From assembly GCF_021044935.1 (NCBI RefSeq), contig NZ_JAJNMP010000001.1, positions 1,178,001 through 1,242,000 of the forward strand: 64,000 nt of DNA, in the 5' to 3' direction. Below the pieces are notes generated by a model. It had not been told where the DNA came from and ran no database searches. It was given only the letters and a program-made list of their open reading frames with translations. The DNA is from Agromyces cavernae (GTDB lineage Bacteria > Actinomycetota > Actinomycetes > Actinomycetales > Microbacteriaceae). A program made the position numbers and the translations under genes. Within the stretch, counting starts at the first letter, position 1, and every line of letters starts with the position of its first letter. Positions 43,831-52,092 of this stretch are shown one piece after another.

Positions 43831-45636
43831 TCAGCCGACGTAGGTCGCGAGCGCCCAGGCGCCCGCGCGGTCGCCCGCGACGTAGCGCATCGAGATCTCG
43901 GGATCCGACATCGTGATGATGTTCGCGAGCACGTTGCCGCGCAGTTCGACGCTGCCGCCGTCGAGCGTCACGAACTCGGTGCGGATCCCGTCGAAGACGA
44001 GCTCGACCGTGGTTCCGCTCACGCCCGACAGCGTGATGATGGGCCGGCGGGTGTCGCTCGAGTCGATGACGAGCGTCGGCGCGACCAGGTCGACGCCGGC
44101 GACCGCTGGCGTCGAGACGTTGCCGGCGACGTCGGTCTGGGTGACGGCGAGGTCGGTGCGGCCGGCCGGGAGTCCGGCGAGTTCGATCGAGAAGGCGCCG
44201 GATGACCCTGCCACCGTCGTCCACGAGCCGCCGGCTCCGGCGACGGTGACGGTGGCCCCGGGCTCGGCCGTGCCTTTCACGATCGGTTGCACGATGCCTC
44301 CCGCGGTGTCGATCGAGGAGACCGATGGCGGCAGGGCGACGGTGTCGGCCGGGGGCGGCGGCGGTGCCGGCTCGGCGGGTGCCGGTGCGGGTGCGGGTGC
44401 GGGTGCGGGTGCCGGTGCACCGGGGGCGGGGGCGGGTGCGGGCTGTGGCACCGGCGCGGGGGCCTCGGGCACTGCGACCGCGTCGGGTTCGACGGTGCGG
44501 GGCTGCAGCGGCGGGGGTGCATCGTCGACCGGCGCCGCTTCGGGGAGGGCGACCGGCCCGGGTGCATCAACTGCCGTCTGCGATTCGATCGCCGGTGCCG
44601 GCGCCGCCTGCTCGGGTGCCATGAGCCCCGGCAGCATGACGGCCGCCGCGACGACCGCTGCGGCGACCGCGGCCCCGGCGCCGATCGCGATGCCGGTCCC
44701 GGTGACACCGCCGCCCGCGGATCCGGCGCCCGCACCCGTGCCGGCCGAACCCGCGGCGCCGGCCGCCGACGTCGTCCCCGACGCGGAACCCGCGGCGATG
44801 CCCGCCGTTCCGGCGACGCCCGCCGCGCCCATCGCGAAATCGGCGACGGGGGCGCCCTGCGAGAGCCATCCGGAGTACGCGGTCGACCCGCCGATTCCGG
44901 CGGCGAGCGGCAGCAGCACGAGCGTGAGGCGCGATCCGACCTCGCGGGCCTCGGCCGCGACGATCGTGCACTTGGCGCACTCGTCGAGGTGCGCTTCGAG
45001 CTTCGCGGTGTCGCGCGCCCGCAGCTTGCCGCGCGTGTAGGTGCCCAGCCGGTCGATGGTCCACCGGCAGTCGGGTTCGGTCGCGCTCTTCAGGTGTGCG
45101 CGGATCCACGCCTGCCGGAGTCCCTCGCGCGCGCGATACGCGAGGGCGGCGGTGCTGTTGGCGCTCATGCCCACGAGCGGGGCGATCTGCTGCGGCGACA
45201 TGTCCTCGACCTCGCTGTACCAGAGCACCTCCTGCCAACGCGTCGGCAGCGATCGGAACGCCTGGGCGGTCGTCGACCGGTCGAGCGCGTCGAGCGTCGC
45301 CGCTTCGCTCGTGTCGGGGTCCTCGAAGGACTCGAGCGTCTCGAGGTTCGTCTCGCGGCGCGCCCGCCCCCAGCTCGCCGCGGTGTTGCGGATCGTGGTG
45401 AAGAGGTAGGGGCGGAACGCTGCGGTCGGCCCCTTGCCGGCAAGGATCGCGTCGTAGATGCGGGTGAACGACTCGGACACGAGGTCGTCGGGGTCGAGCG
45501 AGCTGTACGACCGCGCGACGGTGCGACCCGACGCGGCGTGCCGCTGCCACAGTTGCGCGAACGCCGAACGGTCGCCGCGGCGCGTGCGGTCGATGAGCGC
45601 CGCGTCGGCGTCGTGCTCGGTGCGCGTCGGGGGCAC
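43831..45636 (-). CDS. ECF sigma factor fused to zinc-finger anti-sigma segment, membrane anchor and extracytoplasmic Ig-like domain
   Basis: 601 residues from a GTG at 45636 with AAGGAG 6 bases upstream. Residues 12-95 are sigma region 2 (SLDPDDLVSESFTRIYDAI), 115-180 region 4 (SLPTRWQEVLWYSEVEDMS, QQIAPLVGMSANS). Residues 197-225 hold HLDECAKC (His216, Cys220, Cys223), the zinc anti-sigma motif. A Gly/Ala-rich stretch leads to a membrane helix at 314-340, then a Pro/Ala-rich spacer (341-435) built on hexanucleotide repeats, and finally an Ig-like beta domain (448-520) with a further beta-rich C-terminus. The first half would be cytoplasmic and the last 260 residues outside. One chain therefore joins transcription factor, inhibitor-like module and sensor. 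How the sigma part is freed is unknown. Confidence 0.88.
   Translation of the reverse strand: MPPTRTEHDADAALIDRTRRGDRSAFAQLWQRHAASGRTVARSYSSLDPDDLVSESFTRIYDAILAGKGPTAAFRPYLFTTIRNTAASWGRARRETNLETLESFEDPDTSEAATLDALDRSTTAQAFRSLPTRWQEVLWYSEVEDMSPQQIAPLVGMSANSTAALAYRAREGLRQAWIRAHLKSATEPDCRWTIDRLGTYTRGKLRARDTAKLEAHLDECAKCTIVAAEAREVGSRLTLVLLPLAAGIGGSTAYSGWLSQGAPVADFAMGAAGVAGTAGIAAGSASGTTSAAGAAGSAGTGAGAGSAGGGVTGTGIAIGAGAAVAAAVVAAAVMLPGLMAPEQAAPAPAIESQTAVDAPGPVALPEAAPVDDAPPPLQPRTVEPDAVAVPEAPAPVPQPAPAPAPGAPAPAPAPAPAPAPAEPAPPPPPADTVALPPSVSSIDTAGGIVQPIVKGTAEPGATVTVAGAGGSWTTVAGSSGAFSIELAGLPAGRTDLAVTQTDVAGNVSTPAVAGVDLVAPTLVIDSSDTRRPIITLSGVSGTTVELVFDGIRTEFVTLDGGSVELRGNVLANIITMSDPEISMRYVAGDRAGAWALATYVG
44379..44420. 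repeat. Hexanucleotide GGTGCG repeat in the sigma-fusion gene
   Basis: About six units of a GGTGC(G/C) hexamer encode the Ala-Pro spacer on the minus strand. Unit gain or loss would keep the frame and only change spacer length. Confidence 0.75.
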
Positions 45637-46029
45637 GCACGGCTCCTTCGAATTCGGGTGATCGGGTACGGACGTTCCTCACCCGAAGAGACTCGCCATC
45701 AGGGGGATCATGACGGCGCAATCGGCGGGTGCACCCATTTCAACAGAAAATCCCCGGATTCGCGTCATGGATGCCGGTGCGACCCGTCTCTCAGGTGAGG
45801 GCATGCGCGAGCAGGCGCTCAGGTACCGCCGTTTCCAGTGACCCGAACGCTCGAGACGGATGCCGGGAGACCGGCGATGATCGGATGACTCGGGGGAGAG
45901 CATCCGATCGAAACGGGCTGGGGCCCGGGGGCGATGGGGAACACGCCCCGGGGCCCCGCCCCACTCGGTGCCGACGCGTCTCCGGTGAGCTGCGTCCGGC
46001 GATGCGGGTCGCCCGCGCGCCGACTTCGG
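45637..46029. other. Intergenic region upstream of the sigma-fusion gene
   Basis: About 390 bases between the sigma-fusion start and the end of the nagA operon. It contains purine-rich and AT-richer patches near 45735-45760 and several CGGATG motifs (45855-45910). No ORF with a ribosome-binding site, RNA gene or clear promoter was identified. Confidence 0.5.
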
Positions 46030-46085
46030 TCAGGCGAGACGCGCGCCCGCGCCGACGGCTGTCAGGCGAGACGCGCGCCCGCGCC
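46030..46085. repeat. 24-bp direct repeat duplicating the end of the deacetylase gene
   Basis: TCAGGCGAGACGCGCGCCCG plus GCGCC occurs at 46030-46053 and 46062-46085. The second copy is the last seven codons and stop of the deacetylase gene; the first lies just beyond the stop. It looks like a tandem 32-bp-period duplication. Confidence 0.85.
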
Positions 46086-47219
46086 CCACACGGCCTGCAC
46101 GTCGAGGGCATCGCCGAGCAGCACCGCATCCGCGGCGAACCCGGGCTCGAGCCGCCCGAGGTCGCGCTCGCGGCCGATGGCCGCGGCGGGGGTGCTCGTG
46201 AGTGCCGCGACCGCCTGCTCGAGCGGGATGTCGCTGTCGACGACCGCGCGTCGCAGGGCCTCGTCCTGCGTCAGGGTCGACCCGGCGATCGAGCCGCCGT
46301 GAGCGAGCCGCGCGACGCCCGCCTCGACGACGACCTCGAGCGAACCGAGCAGGTACGTGCCGTCGGCCGAGCCCGCCGCCGCCATCGCGTCGGTGACGAG
46401 CGCGACGCGCCCGGGTGCCCCGGCGAAGGCGAGCTTGACGACCTCGGGGTGCACGTGAACTCCGTCGTTGATGACCTCGAGGGTGACGTGGTCGGCGCTC
46501 ATGGCCGCGACGACCGGCCCGGGTGCCCGGTGGTGGATGCCGCGCATGCCGTTGAACGCGTGCGTGAGGATGCTCGCGCCCGCGTCGAAGGCGGCGAGCG
46601 TCGTCGCGAAGTCGGCGCCGGTGTGCCCGACGGCGACGCGCACGCCGGCGGCGGTGAACCGGCGGATCGCGTCGGCCGCGCCTTCGCGCTCGGGCGCCAT
46701 CGTGATCTGCCGCAGCGTGCCGTCGGCCGCATCGAGCAGCCGGTCGACCGTGTCGGCGTCGGCCGTGCGCAGCAGGGCGGGGTCGTGCGCGCCGCGGAAC
46801 TCGGTGTCGAGGAACGGGCCCTCGAGGTGCGCCCCGAGCACTCGCGGGTCGCGTGCCGCGACGCGGGCGATCGTCTCGAGGCGTGCGGCGAGCGGTTCGA
46901 TCCCCGCCGTCACGAGCGAGAGCACCGAGCGGGTCGTGCCGTGCGCGTTGTGCACGGCGAGCACCGTCTCGATCGCCTCATCGCCCTCGTCGACCGAGGC
47001 GCCGCCGGCGCCGTGGCAGTGGATGTCGATGAACCCGGGCACCAGCACCCGCCCCGCGGCATCGGTCACCGCGGTCTCGGGCGTCAGCGCCTCGCGCCAC
47101 CCGTCGCCGATGCCGCGCGCGACCAGGAGGTCACCCTCGAACCGCACCCACGAGTCGGGAACCGTGTCGAATCCGCTGACGAGCCGTGCGGAGTGGATGA
47201 CGATCGGAGAAACGCTCAC
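46062..47219 (-). CDS. nagA: N-acetylglucosamine/N-acetylgalactosamine-6-phosphate deacetylase
   Basis: 385 residues from the GTG at 47219, which overlaps the DeoR stop by 4 bases. Amidohydrolase metal-site motifs are all present: FIDIHCHGAGG, the Glu of GAHLEGPFL, the histidines of VGHTGA and THAFNGM, and the catalytic Asp of VTDAMAAAG. It removes acetate from an N-acetylhexosamine-6-phosphate. It is the last gene of a six-gene leftward operon that otherwise fits GalNAc use, and it is the only deacetylase in the window, so it may also serve the nagB cluster. The NagA versus AgaA choice cannot be made by eye. Confidence 0.95.
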   Translation of the reverse strand: MSVSPIVIHSARLVSGFDTVPDSWVRFEGDLLVARGIGDGWREALTPETAVTDAAGRVLVPGFIDIHCHGAGGASVDEGDEAIETVLAVHNAHGTTRSVLSLVTAGIEPLAARLETIARVAARDPRVLGAHLEGPFLDTEFRGAHDPALLRTADADTVDRLLDAADGTLRQITMAPEREGAADAIRRFTAAGVRVAVGHTGADFATTLAAFDAGASILTHAFNGMRGIHHRAPGPVVAAMSADHVTLEVINDGVHVHPEVVKLAFAGAPGRVALVTDAMAAAGSADGTYLLGSLEVVVEAGVARLAHGGSIAGSTLTQDEALRRAVVDSDIPLEQAVAALTSTPAAAIGRERDLGRLEPGFAADAVLLGDALDVQAVWGAGARLA

Positions 47220-48004
47220 TCGGCAACGATAACGTCGTAGCCCCGGTCGGCGAGGCGAGCCAGCTGCTCGCTCGTCGCGCTGCTGTCGGTGATGAGCGTC
47301 GAGAAGAGGCGCCCGGTGCCGATCGCCGCGAACGCGCGCTTGTCGAGCTTCGACGAGTCGGCGACGAGCACGGCGTGCGCCGCCCGCGACGCCATGAGCG
47401 CGTTGACCGCGGCCTCGCGTTCGTCGTGCGAGGTCGGGCCGACGACGGGGTCGATGCCGTTCACGCCGATGAACGCGTAGTCGAGGGTGATGCTGCCGAG
47501 TACGGCGTCGGTGTACGAGCCGACGAGCTCGTAGGAGCGCGCGTGCACGACGCCGCCGGTGACGACCGTCTTGATCTGCGGGCGCACCGCGAGCTGCATG
47601 GCGATGTTGATCGCGTTCGTGACGACCGTGAGGCCGGGATCGGCCGAGGGCTCCATGATGTCGCCGCGCGTGAGGAGCTCTTCGACGATCGCGGTCGCCG
47701 TCGTCCCGCCGCACAGGCCGATCACCGCGCCGCGCGGAACGAGCGCGCTCGCCGCCCGGGCGATCGCCGACTTCGAGGCGGGGTTCTGCTGGTTCTTGTA
47801 GCGCAACGGCAGGTCGTAGGCGACCGAGTGGGCGACCGCCCCGCCGCGCGTACGCGTGAGCAGCTGCTGGCTCGCGAGGGCGTCGAGGTCGCGCCGCGCG
47901 GTCGCGGGCGACACGTCGAGACGCTCGACGATCTGGTCGACCTCGACCTGGCCGTGTTCGGCGAGCAGGTCGAGCACGGCGCTCAGGCGCTCCGCACGGT
48001 TCAT
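47216..48004 (-). CDS. DeoR-family transcriptional regulator
   Basis: 262 residues. N-terminal HTH RLSAVLDLLAEHGQVEVDQI, then LDVSPATARRDLDALASQQLL, the DeoR signature. The C-terminal DeoRC sensor domain has IGLCGGTTATAIVEEL and VADSSKLDKRAF, and binds a phosphorylated sugar. It overlaps genes on both sides by 4 bases, in the middle of the operon. It is the probable repressor acting at the TGATTG sites between 51781 and 51967, by analogy with AgaR-type control. Confidence 0.93.
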   Translation of the reverse strand: MNRAERLSAVLDLLAEHGQVEVDQIVERLDVSPATARRDLDALASQQLLTRTRGGAVAHSVAYDLPLRYKNQQNPASKSAIARAASALVPRGAVIGLCGGTTATAIVEELLTRGDIMEPSADPGLTVVTNAINIAMQLAVRPQIKTVVTGGVVHARSYELVGSYTDAVLGSITLDYAFIGVNGIDPVVGPTSHDEREAAVNALMASRAAHAVLVADSSKLDKRAFAAIGTGRLFSTLITDSSATSEQLARLADRGYDVIVAE

Positions 48005-48858
48005 CCGATCTCGTTCCTCTGGTGTGCCGATGCGAACAGGCGGAGCAGGCGGCCCGCTTCGAGGCGCACCGCGTCGCGGCCCGCCGCGAGGTACTTTCGG
48101 GAGTCTACGGCCGAAGGATGCTGCGCGAGGTAGTCGCGGATCGCGCCGGTGAACGCGCCGTTCAGGTGCGTCGACACGTTGACCTTCGTGAGACCCGAGC
48201 GGATGCCCCGCACGATGGTGTCGTCGGGGACGCCCGACGATCCGTGCAGCACGAGGGGCACGGGCACGGCGGCGTGCAGCCGCGCGATGAGCTCGAGGTC
48301 GAGGGCGGCGACCCGCTCGGTCATCGCGTGCGAGGATCCGACCGCGACCGCGAGGGCGTCGACGCCGGTCTCGGCGACGAACTGCGCGGCCTCGGCCGGG
48401 TCGGTGCGCACGCCGGGGGCGTGGGCGCCGTCCTTTCCGCCGATCTCGCCGAGCTCGGCCTCGACGAGCACGCCGGCGAGCGCGGCGCGCTCGACCACCC
48501 GGCGGGTGGTGGCGACGTTGTCGGCGAAGTCGAGCTTCGCGCCGTCGTACATGACCGAGCCGAAGCCGTGCTCGATCGCGGTGAACGCGAGCTCGGGGTC
48601 TTCGGCGTGGTCGAGGTGCACGGCGACCGTCGCGCTCGAGGCGTCGGCCGCGGCGAGCGTCGCCCGCGCGACCGGCTCGAAGCCGCCGTGGTAGCGGATG
48701 CAGTTCTCGGACAGCTGCAGGATCACGGGCAGCCCCGTGTCTTCGGCCGCGCCCACGAGCGCCTCGGCGGTCTCGAGGTGCAGCACGTTGAACGCGCCCA
48801 CCCCGGTGCCGGCCGCGGCGGCGGCGTCGAGGATCGTTCGGGTGGGGGCGAGCGTCAT
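48001..48858 (-). CDS. Class II ketose-bisphosphate aldolase (tagatose/fructose-1,6-bisphosphate type)
   Basis: 285 residues from the ATG at 48858. Zinc ligands and catalytic residues lie in VAVHLDHAED, the EAELGEIGGK loop, VGSSHAMTE and LHGSSGVPD, with NVSTHLN near the C-terminus. It cleaves tagatose-1,6-bisphosphate (or fructose-1,6-bisphosphate) into DHAP and glyceraldehyde-3-phosphate. Its place between a PfkB kinase and a DeoR regulator in an amino-sugar operon favours the tagatose pathway (GatY/KbaY/AgaY group). It overlaps the kinase gene by 4 bases. Confidence 0.92.
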   Translation of the reverse strand: MTLAPTRTILDAAAAAGTGVGAFNVLHLETAEALVGAAEDTGLPVILQLSENCIRYHGGFEPVARATLAAADASSATVAVHLDHAEDPELAFTAIEHGFGSVMYDGAKLDFADNVATTRRVVERAALAGVLVEAELGEIGGKDGAHAPGVRTDPAEAAQFVAETGVDALAVAVGSSHAMTERVAALDLELIARLHAAVPVPLVLHGSSGVPDDTIVRGIRSGLTKVNVSTHLNGAFTGAIRDYLAQHPSAVDSRKYLAAGRDAVRLEAGRLLRLFASAHQRNEIG

Positions 48859-49841
48859 GCGGATTCCTGGGATTCGAGGGTGGTGACGACGACGTCGGCC
48901 TCGAGGGCCGCGTGTTCGGGGGAGAGGGCGCCCGCGAGCGGCATGAGCACCGCCGATGCCGACCACGCGGTCGCCCGGCGGGCCATGGCGATGCGCGCAC
49001 TGGTCGTGTCGGGGTCGTCGGGGCCGCCGCCTGGGGCGCGCAGTTCGGGGTGCTCGGCGAGTGCAGCGGCGATCGCCGCCACCGCGGCGTCGCCGGCGCC
49101 GGTCGCGTTGCCGTGCAGCGGCTTCGGCAGGCGGGCACGGATGCCCCGCGCCGCATCCGTCGCGTCGAGCACGAGGAGCCCCTCTGCGCCGAGCGAGACG
49201 ACGACGACGCTGGCGCCCGCGTCGAGCAGCACCCGCGCGCCGGCGACGGGGTCGGACTCACCCGTGACGGCCGCGAGCTCGTCGCGGTTGGGCTTCAGCA
49301 CCGTCGCGCCCGCGCGGGCCGCGGCGAGGAGCCCGGGTCCGCTCGTGTCGACGACCACGGCGACTCCGGCGGCGATGAGTTCGGCGACGAGGGCCGCGAC
49401 GGCATCGGGCTCGAGTCCGGGCGGCAGGCTGCCGCTGATCACCGCGACCGCGGCGGCGCGACCGAGGCGGGCGGCCTCGGCGAGCAGGTCGGCCGCTTCG
49501 ACGGGCGAGAGGTCGGCGCCGCGCTCGTTGAAGATGCTCGTGTCGCCGCTCGCCTCGTCGACGATCGCGATGCTGCGCCGAGTCTCGCCCGCGACCGGGA
49601 CGAGCACATGGCGCAGGCCGCTGCGCTCGAGGTCCTCGGCGAGGCCGGCGCCGGTCGCGCCGCCGGCGGTCGAGAGAGCGAGCACGTCGTGCCCCTCGGC
49701 GGCGAGCACCCGGGCGACGTTGATGCCTTTGCCTCCCGCGCGGGAGGCGCCCGCGTCGACACGGTGGGTGTCGCCCGGACGCAGCCGGTCGACGTGCCAG
49801 GTGAGGTCTTCGGCGGGGTTGGGCGTCACGGTGAGGATCAC
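48855..49841 (-). CDS. PfkB-family 1-phosphofructokinase / tagatose-6-phosphate kinase
   Basis: 328 residues from a GTG at 49841 that overlaps the ROK kinase stop. Begins ILTVTPNPAEDLTWHVD, as in LacC and FruK; the substrate motif GGKGINVARVLA and the ATP/anion-hole motif NATGAGDAAVAAI with the catalytic Asp are present. It would phosphorylate tagatose-6-phosphate to the bisphosphate for the adjacent aldolase. Fructose-1-phosphate is the alternative substrate, but no fructose transporter is near. Confidence 0.92.
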   Translation of the reverse strand: MILTVTPNPAEDLTWHVDRLRPGDTHRVDAGASRAGGKGINVARVLAAEGHDVLALSTAGGATGAGLAEDLERSGLRHVLVPVAGETRRSIAIVDEASGDTSIFNERGADLSPVEAADLLAEAARLGRAAAVAVISGSLPPGLEPDAVAALVAELIAAGVAVVVDTSGPGLLAAARAGATVLKPNRDELAAVTGESDPVAGARVLLDAGASVVVVSLGAEGLLVLDATDAARGIRARLPKPLHGNATGAGDAAVAAIAAALAEHPELRAPGGGPDDPDTTSARIAMARRATAWSASAVLMPLAGALSPEHAALEADVVVTTLESQESA

Positions 49842-50815
49842 GGGATGACCTCCGCTGCACGGACGGCGGCGAGGTCGCGCGCCGCGAGAGCGGTGCCGAG
49901 CAGGCCCGCGTCGTCGCCGAGCTCGGCGTGCACGAGTGCGGGGCGCCGATGGAAGCTGAGCAGTGCGTCGAGCCGCTCGGCGAGCGGGTCGAACAGGGAA
50001 GCGCCCGACTGCGCGAGGCCGCCGCCGATGACGATCGCCTCGGGGGCGAGGTTCGCGACCACCCGGGCGAGGGCCCGCGCAAGCGACTCGACCGCGTCGT
50101 TCCACACCCGCCGGGCGATCGGGTCGCCGGCGCCGGCCGCATCGAGCACGTCCTTCGCACCGGTGACGGGGTTGCCCGACGCCCGGCGGTAGCGCCGCGC
50201 GATCGCCCCGGCGGAGGCGATGGTCTCGAGGCAGCCGATCGCGCCGCACGCACACGGCTCGCCGAGCGGGTCGGCGAGCGAGTGGCCGAACTCCCCGGCA
50301 TAGCCGCCGCCCGAGTACGGGTGGCCGTCGAGGATGAGCGAACTCGCGATGCCCGTGCCGATCGCGAGCACGACGACGTCGCCGTAGCCGCGGGCGGCGC
50401 CGAGGCGGTGCTCGGCGTCCCCGGCGGCGCGCACGTCGTGGCCGAAGGCGACGGGCAGACCGGTCGCGGCCTCGGCGAGATCGCGGATCGGCGCATCGCG
50501 CCACCCGAGGTTGGAGGCGAAGATGCCCACGCCCGCGACCTCGTCGACGAGGCCGGGCACGCTCACGCCGACGGCGACGGGCGCGAGGCCCGGCGACTCG
50601 TCGAGGTGGCGGCGGGCGAGTGCGCCGATCGACGCCACGACGGCGCCGGCCGGGTCGGCCGGGTCGAGCGGGGTCGGCGTGCGCCGCAGGCCCAGCACCC
50701 GACCGTCGGCGCCGATGAGCGCAGACTTCGTGTCGGTGCCGCCGACGTCGAACGCGAGCACCGGCGCGCCGGAGCCGAGCGGCCCCAGTGCATCGGCGGA
50801 GGTCATGGGAGTCAC
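49838..50815 (-). CDS. ROK-family sugar kinase, probably for N-acetylgalactosamine
   Basis: 325 residues when begun at the GTG at 50815, which gives the 4-base overlap seen at every junction of this operon; an ATG at 50806 is the alternative. ATP site VLAFDVGGTDTKSALIG, catalytic Asp in VAFGHDVRAAG, GEFGHSLADP and zinc motif CACGAIGCLETIASAG. In this operon it would make the 6-phosphate that the deacetylase and SIS protein need. GlcNAc or another hexose remain possible substrates. Confidence 0.9.
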   Translation of the reverse strand: MTPMTSADALGPLGSGAPVLAFDVGGTDTKSALIGADGRVLGLRRTPTPLDPADPAGAVVASIGALARRHLDESPGLAPVAVGVSVPGLVDEVAGVGIFASNLGWRDAPIRDLAEAATGLPVAFGHDVRAAGDAEHRLGAARGYGDVVVLAIGTGIASSLILDGHPYSGGGYAGEFGHSLADPLGEPCACGAIGCLETIASAGAIARRYRRASGNPVTGAKDVLDAAGAGDPIARRVWNDAVESLARALARVVANLAPEAIVIGGGLAQSGASLFDPLAERLDALLSFHRRPALVHAELGDDAGLLGTALAARDLAAVRAAEVIP

Positions 50816-51717
50816 GCCCCGAGGATGACCGAACGCGTGAGGTTGCGCGGCTGGTCGGGGTCGAGTCCCTTGGCGCGGGCGCGCGCGAGCGCGACGCGCT
50901 GTGCGCGCACGAGCTCGGCCATGGGGTCGAGCGTACTCGTCTCGAAGCGGGCACCCGTCGCTGCGACATCCGCAGCGAGGCCCTCGGGTGCCTCGCCGAA
51001 CTGCCAGGTGACCCGGCCGGGCGCGGCGATCGAGATCGGGCCGTGGCGGTACTCCATCGAGGGGTACGACTCGGTCCACGACTGCGACGCCTCGCGCATC
51101 TTGAGCGCGGCCTCGTGTGCGAGGCCGACCGACCAGCCGCGACCGAGGAACGTGACCTGCTCGGCGTCGACGAGCGCCGGGTCGAACTGCTCTGCGAGGG
51201 CGCGCTCGGCGTCGGCGACTGCCGGCGCGAGGTCTTCGCCGAGCGAGGCGCGGAAGAGGGCGAGCGCGGTCGTGGCGAAGCGGGTCTGCACGACCGACTG
51301 CTCGTCGGCGAAGGGCAGGGTGATGGCATCGTCGACGAGGTTCACGAGGGGCGACCCCGCGTCGCCGATGACGCCGATCGTGCGCACCCGCCCGCGCAGC
51401 TGCTCGACGAGCTGGAGCACCTCGGTCGTGGTGCCCGAGCGGGTGAGTGCGACGACCGCGTCGTAGCCGCGGTCGACGAACGCCTCGGATGCCGCGAACG
51501 CGTCGGTCTCGCCGTGGCCGCCCGTCTCGCGGAGCCAGGCGTAGGACTGCGCCATGAACCACGATGTGCCGCAGCCCACGACGGCGATGCGCGCGCCGCG
51601 CTGGGGCAGCCGCGCCTGGTCGTCGCGGAGGTCGGCGGCACGCGCCCAGGTCTCGGGCTGGGAGGCCAGCTCGGCCGCCATGTGGGCGGCGGGAACGGGG
51701 GTGGACTGCAGGGACAC
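50812..51717 (-). CDS. SIS-domain sugar isomerase/deaminase (AgaS/GlmS-like)
   Basis: 301 residues from the GTG at 51717, with TTGGAG 8 bases upstream; an upstream frame to 51813 crosses the promoter and is rejected. Two SIS domains are present: the first has VVGCGTSWFMAQSYAWL and LTRSGTTTEVLQLVEQL, the second LGRGWSVGLAHEAALKMREA and YRHGPIS. There is no glutaminase domain. AgaS-type proteins convert galactosamine-6-P to tagatose-6-P with release of ammonia, exactly the step missing otherwise in this operon. First gene of the leftward operon. Confidence 0.88.
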   Translation of the reverse strand: MSLQSTPVPAAHMAAELASQPETWARAADLRDDQARLPQRGARIAVVGCGTSWFMAQSYAWLRETGGHGETDAFAASEAFVDRGYDAVVALTRSGTTTEVLQLVEQLRGRVRTIGVIGDAGSPLVNLVDDAITLPFADEQSVVQTRFATTALALFRASLGEDLAPAVADAERALAEQFDPALVDAEQVTFLGRGWSVGLAHEAALKMREASQSWTESYPSMEYRHGPISIAAPGRVTWQFGEAPEGLAADVAATGARFETSTLDPMAELVRAQRVALARARAKGLDPDQPRNLTRSVILGA

Positions 51718-51780
51718 GGGCGTACTCCAAGGAAGTGTGTGGCGCGGTCGCGGAGCTTGCACGCCGCGGTGACGTCTCCA

Positions 51781-51967
51781 TGATTGCAGATGATTGCAAG
51801 ATCTGTCGAACAATCACCGAAACGCGTGTTTCACTGAGGGCTTCGCGACCTCGGTCCCTGTTTCGTGTGGTCCGGGCGAGATAGAATAACAATAACCGGC
51901 CCGATCTTGACGGGTGCACGGCATTCGTCGTAGATTGCCCTCCGTCGGGTGAATGGATTTGATTGTT
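51781..51967. promoter_or_regulatory. TGATTG operator-like sites between divergent amino-sugar operons
   Basis: TGATTGCA occurs at 51781-51788 and 51791-51798, its inverted relative AACAATCA at 51809-51816, and TGATTGTT at 51960-51967. They flank the divergent SIS operon and importer operon. Candidate targets of the DeoR regulator at 47216. Confidence 0.55.
51907..51936 (+). promoter_or_regulatory. Sigma-A-type promoter of the importer operon
   Basis: TTGACG (51907-51912), 18-base spacer, TAGATT (51931-51936). Start near 51943, leaving a leader of about 150 bases before the binding-protein gene; a TGATTGTT site lies about 17 bases downstream of the start, well placed for repression. Confidence 0.6.
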
Positions 51968-52092
51968 TACTCGGCGTAACGTTCATGAAACACCACTCTG
52001 CGAGCGTGCGGAGTGCGTGATTCGAACACACGCACCGTCGCGCGAGGCTCACGCAGTGGCGGTGCACCATCCACCAGAGTGAGGAAGCATCC

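Noticed and set aside
51984..52019. 11-codon ORF (MKHHSASVRSA) in the leader of the second importer operon
   Set aside because: No Shine-Dalgarno sequence and no associated alternative stems; much weaker than the leader ORF at 20022.
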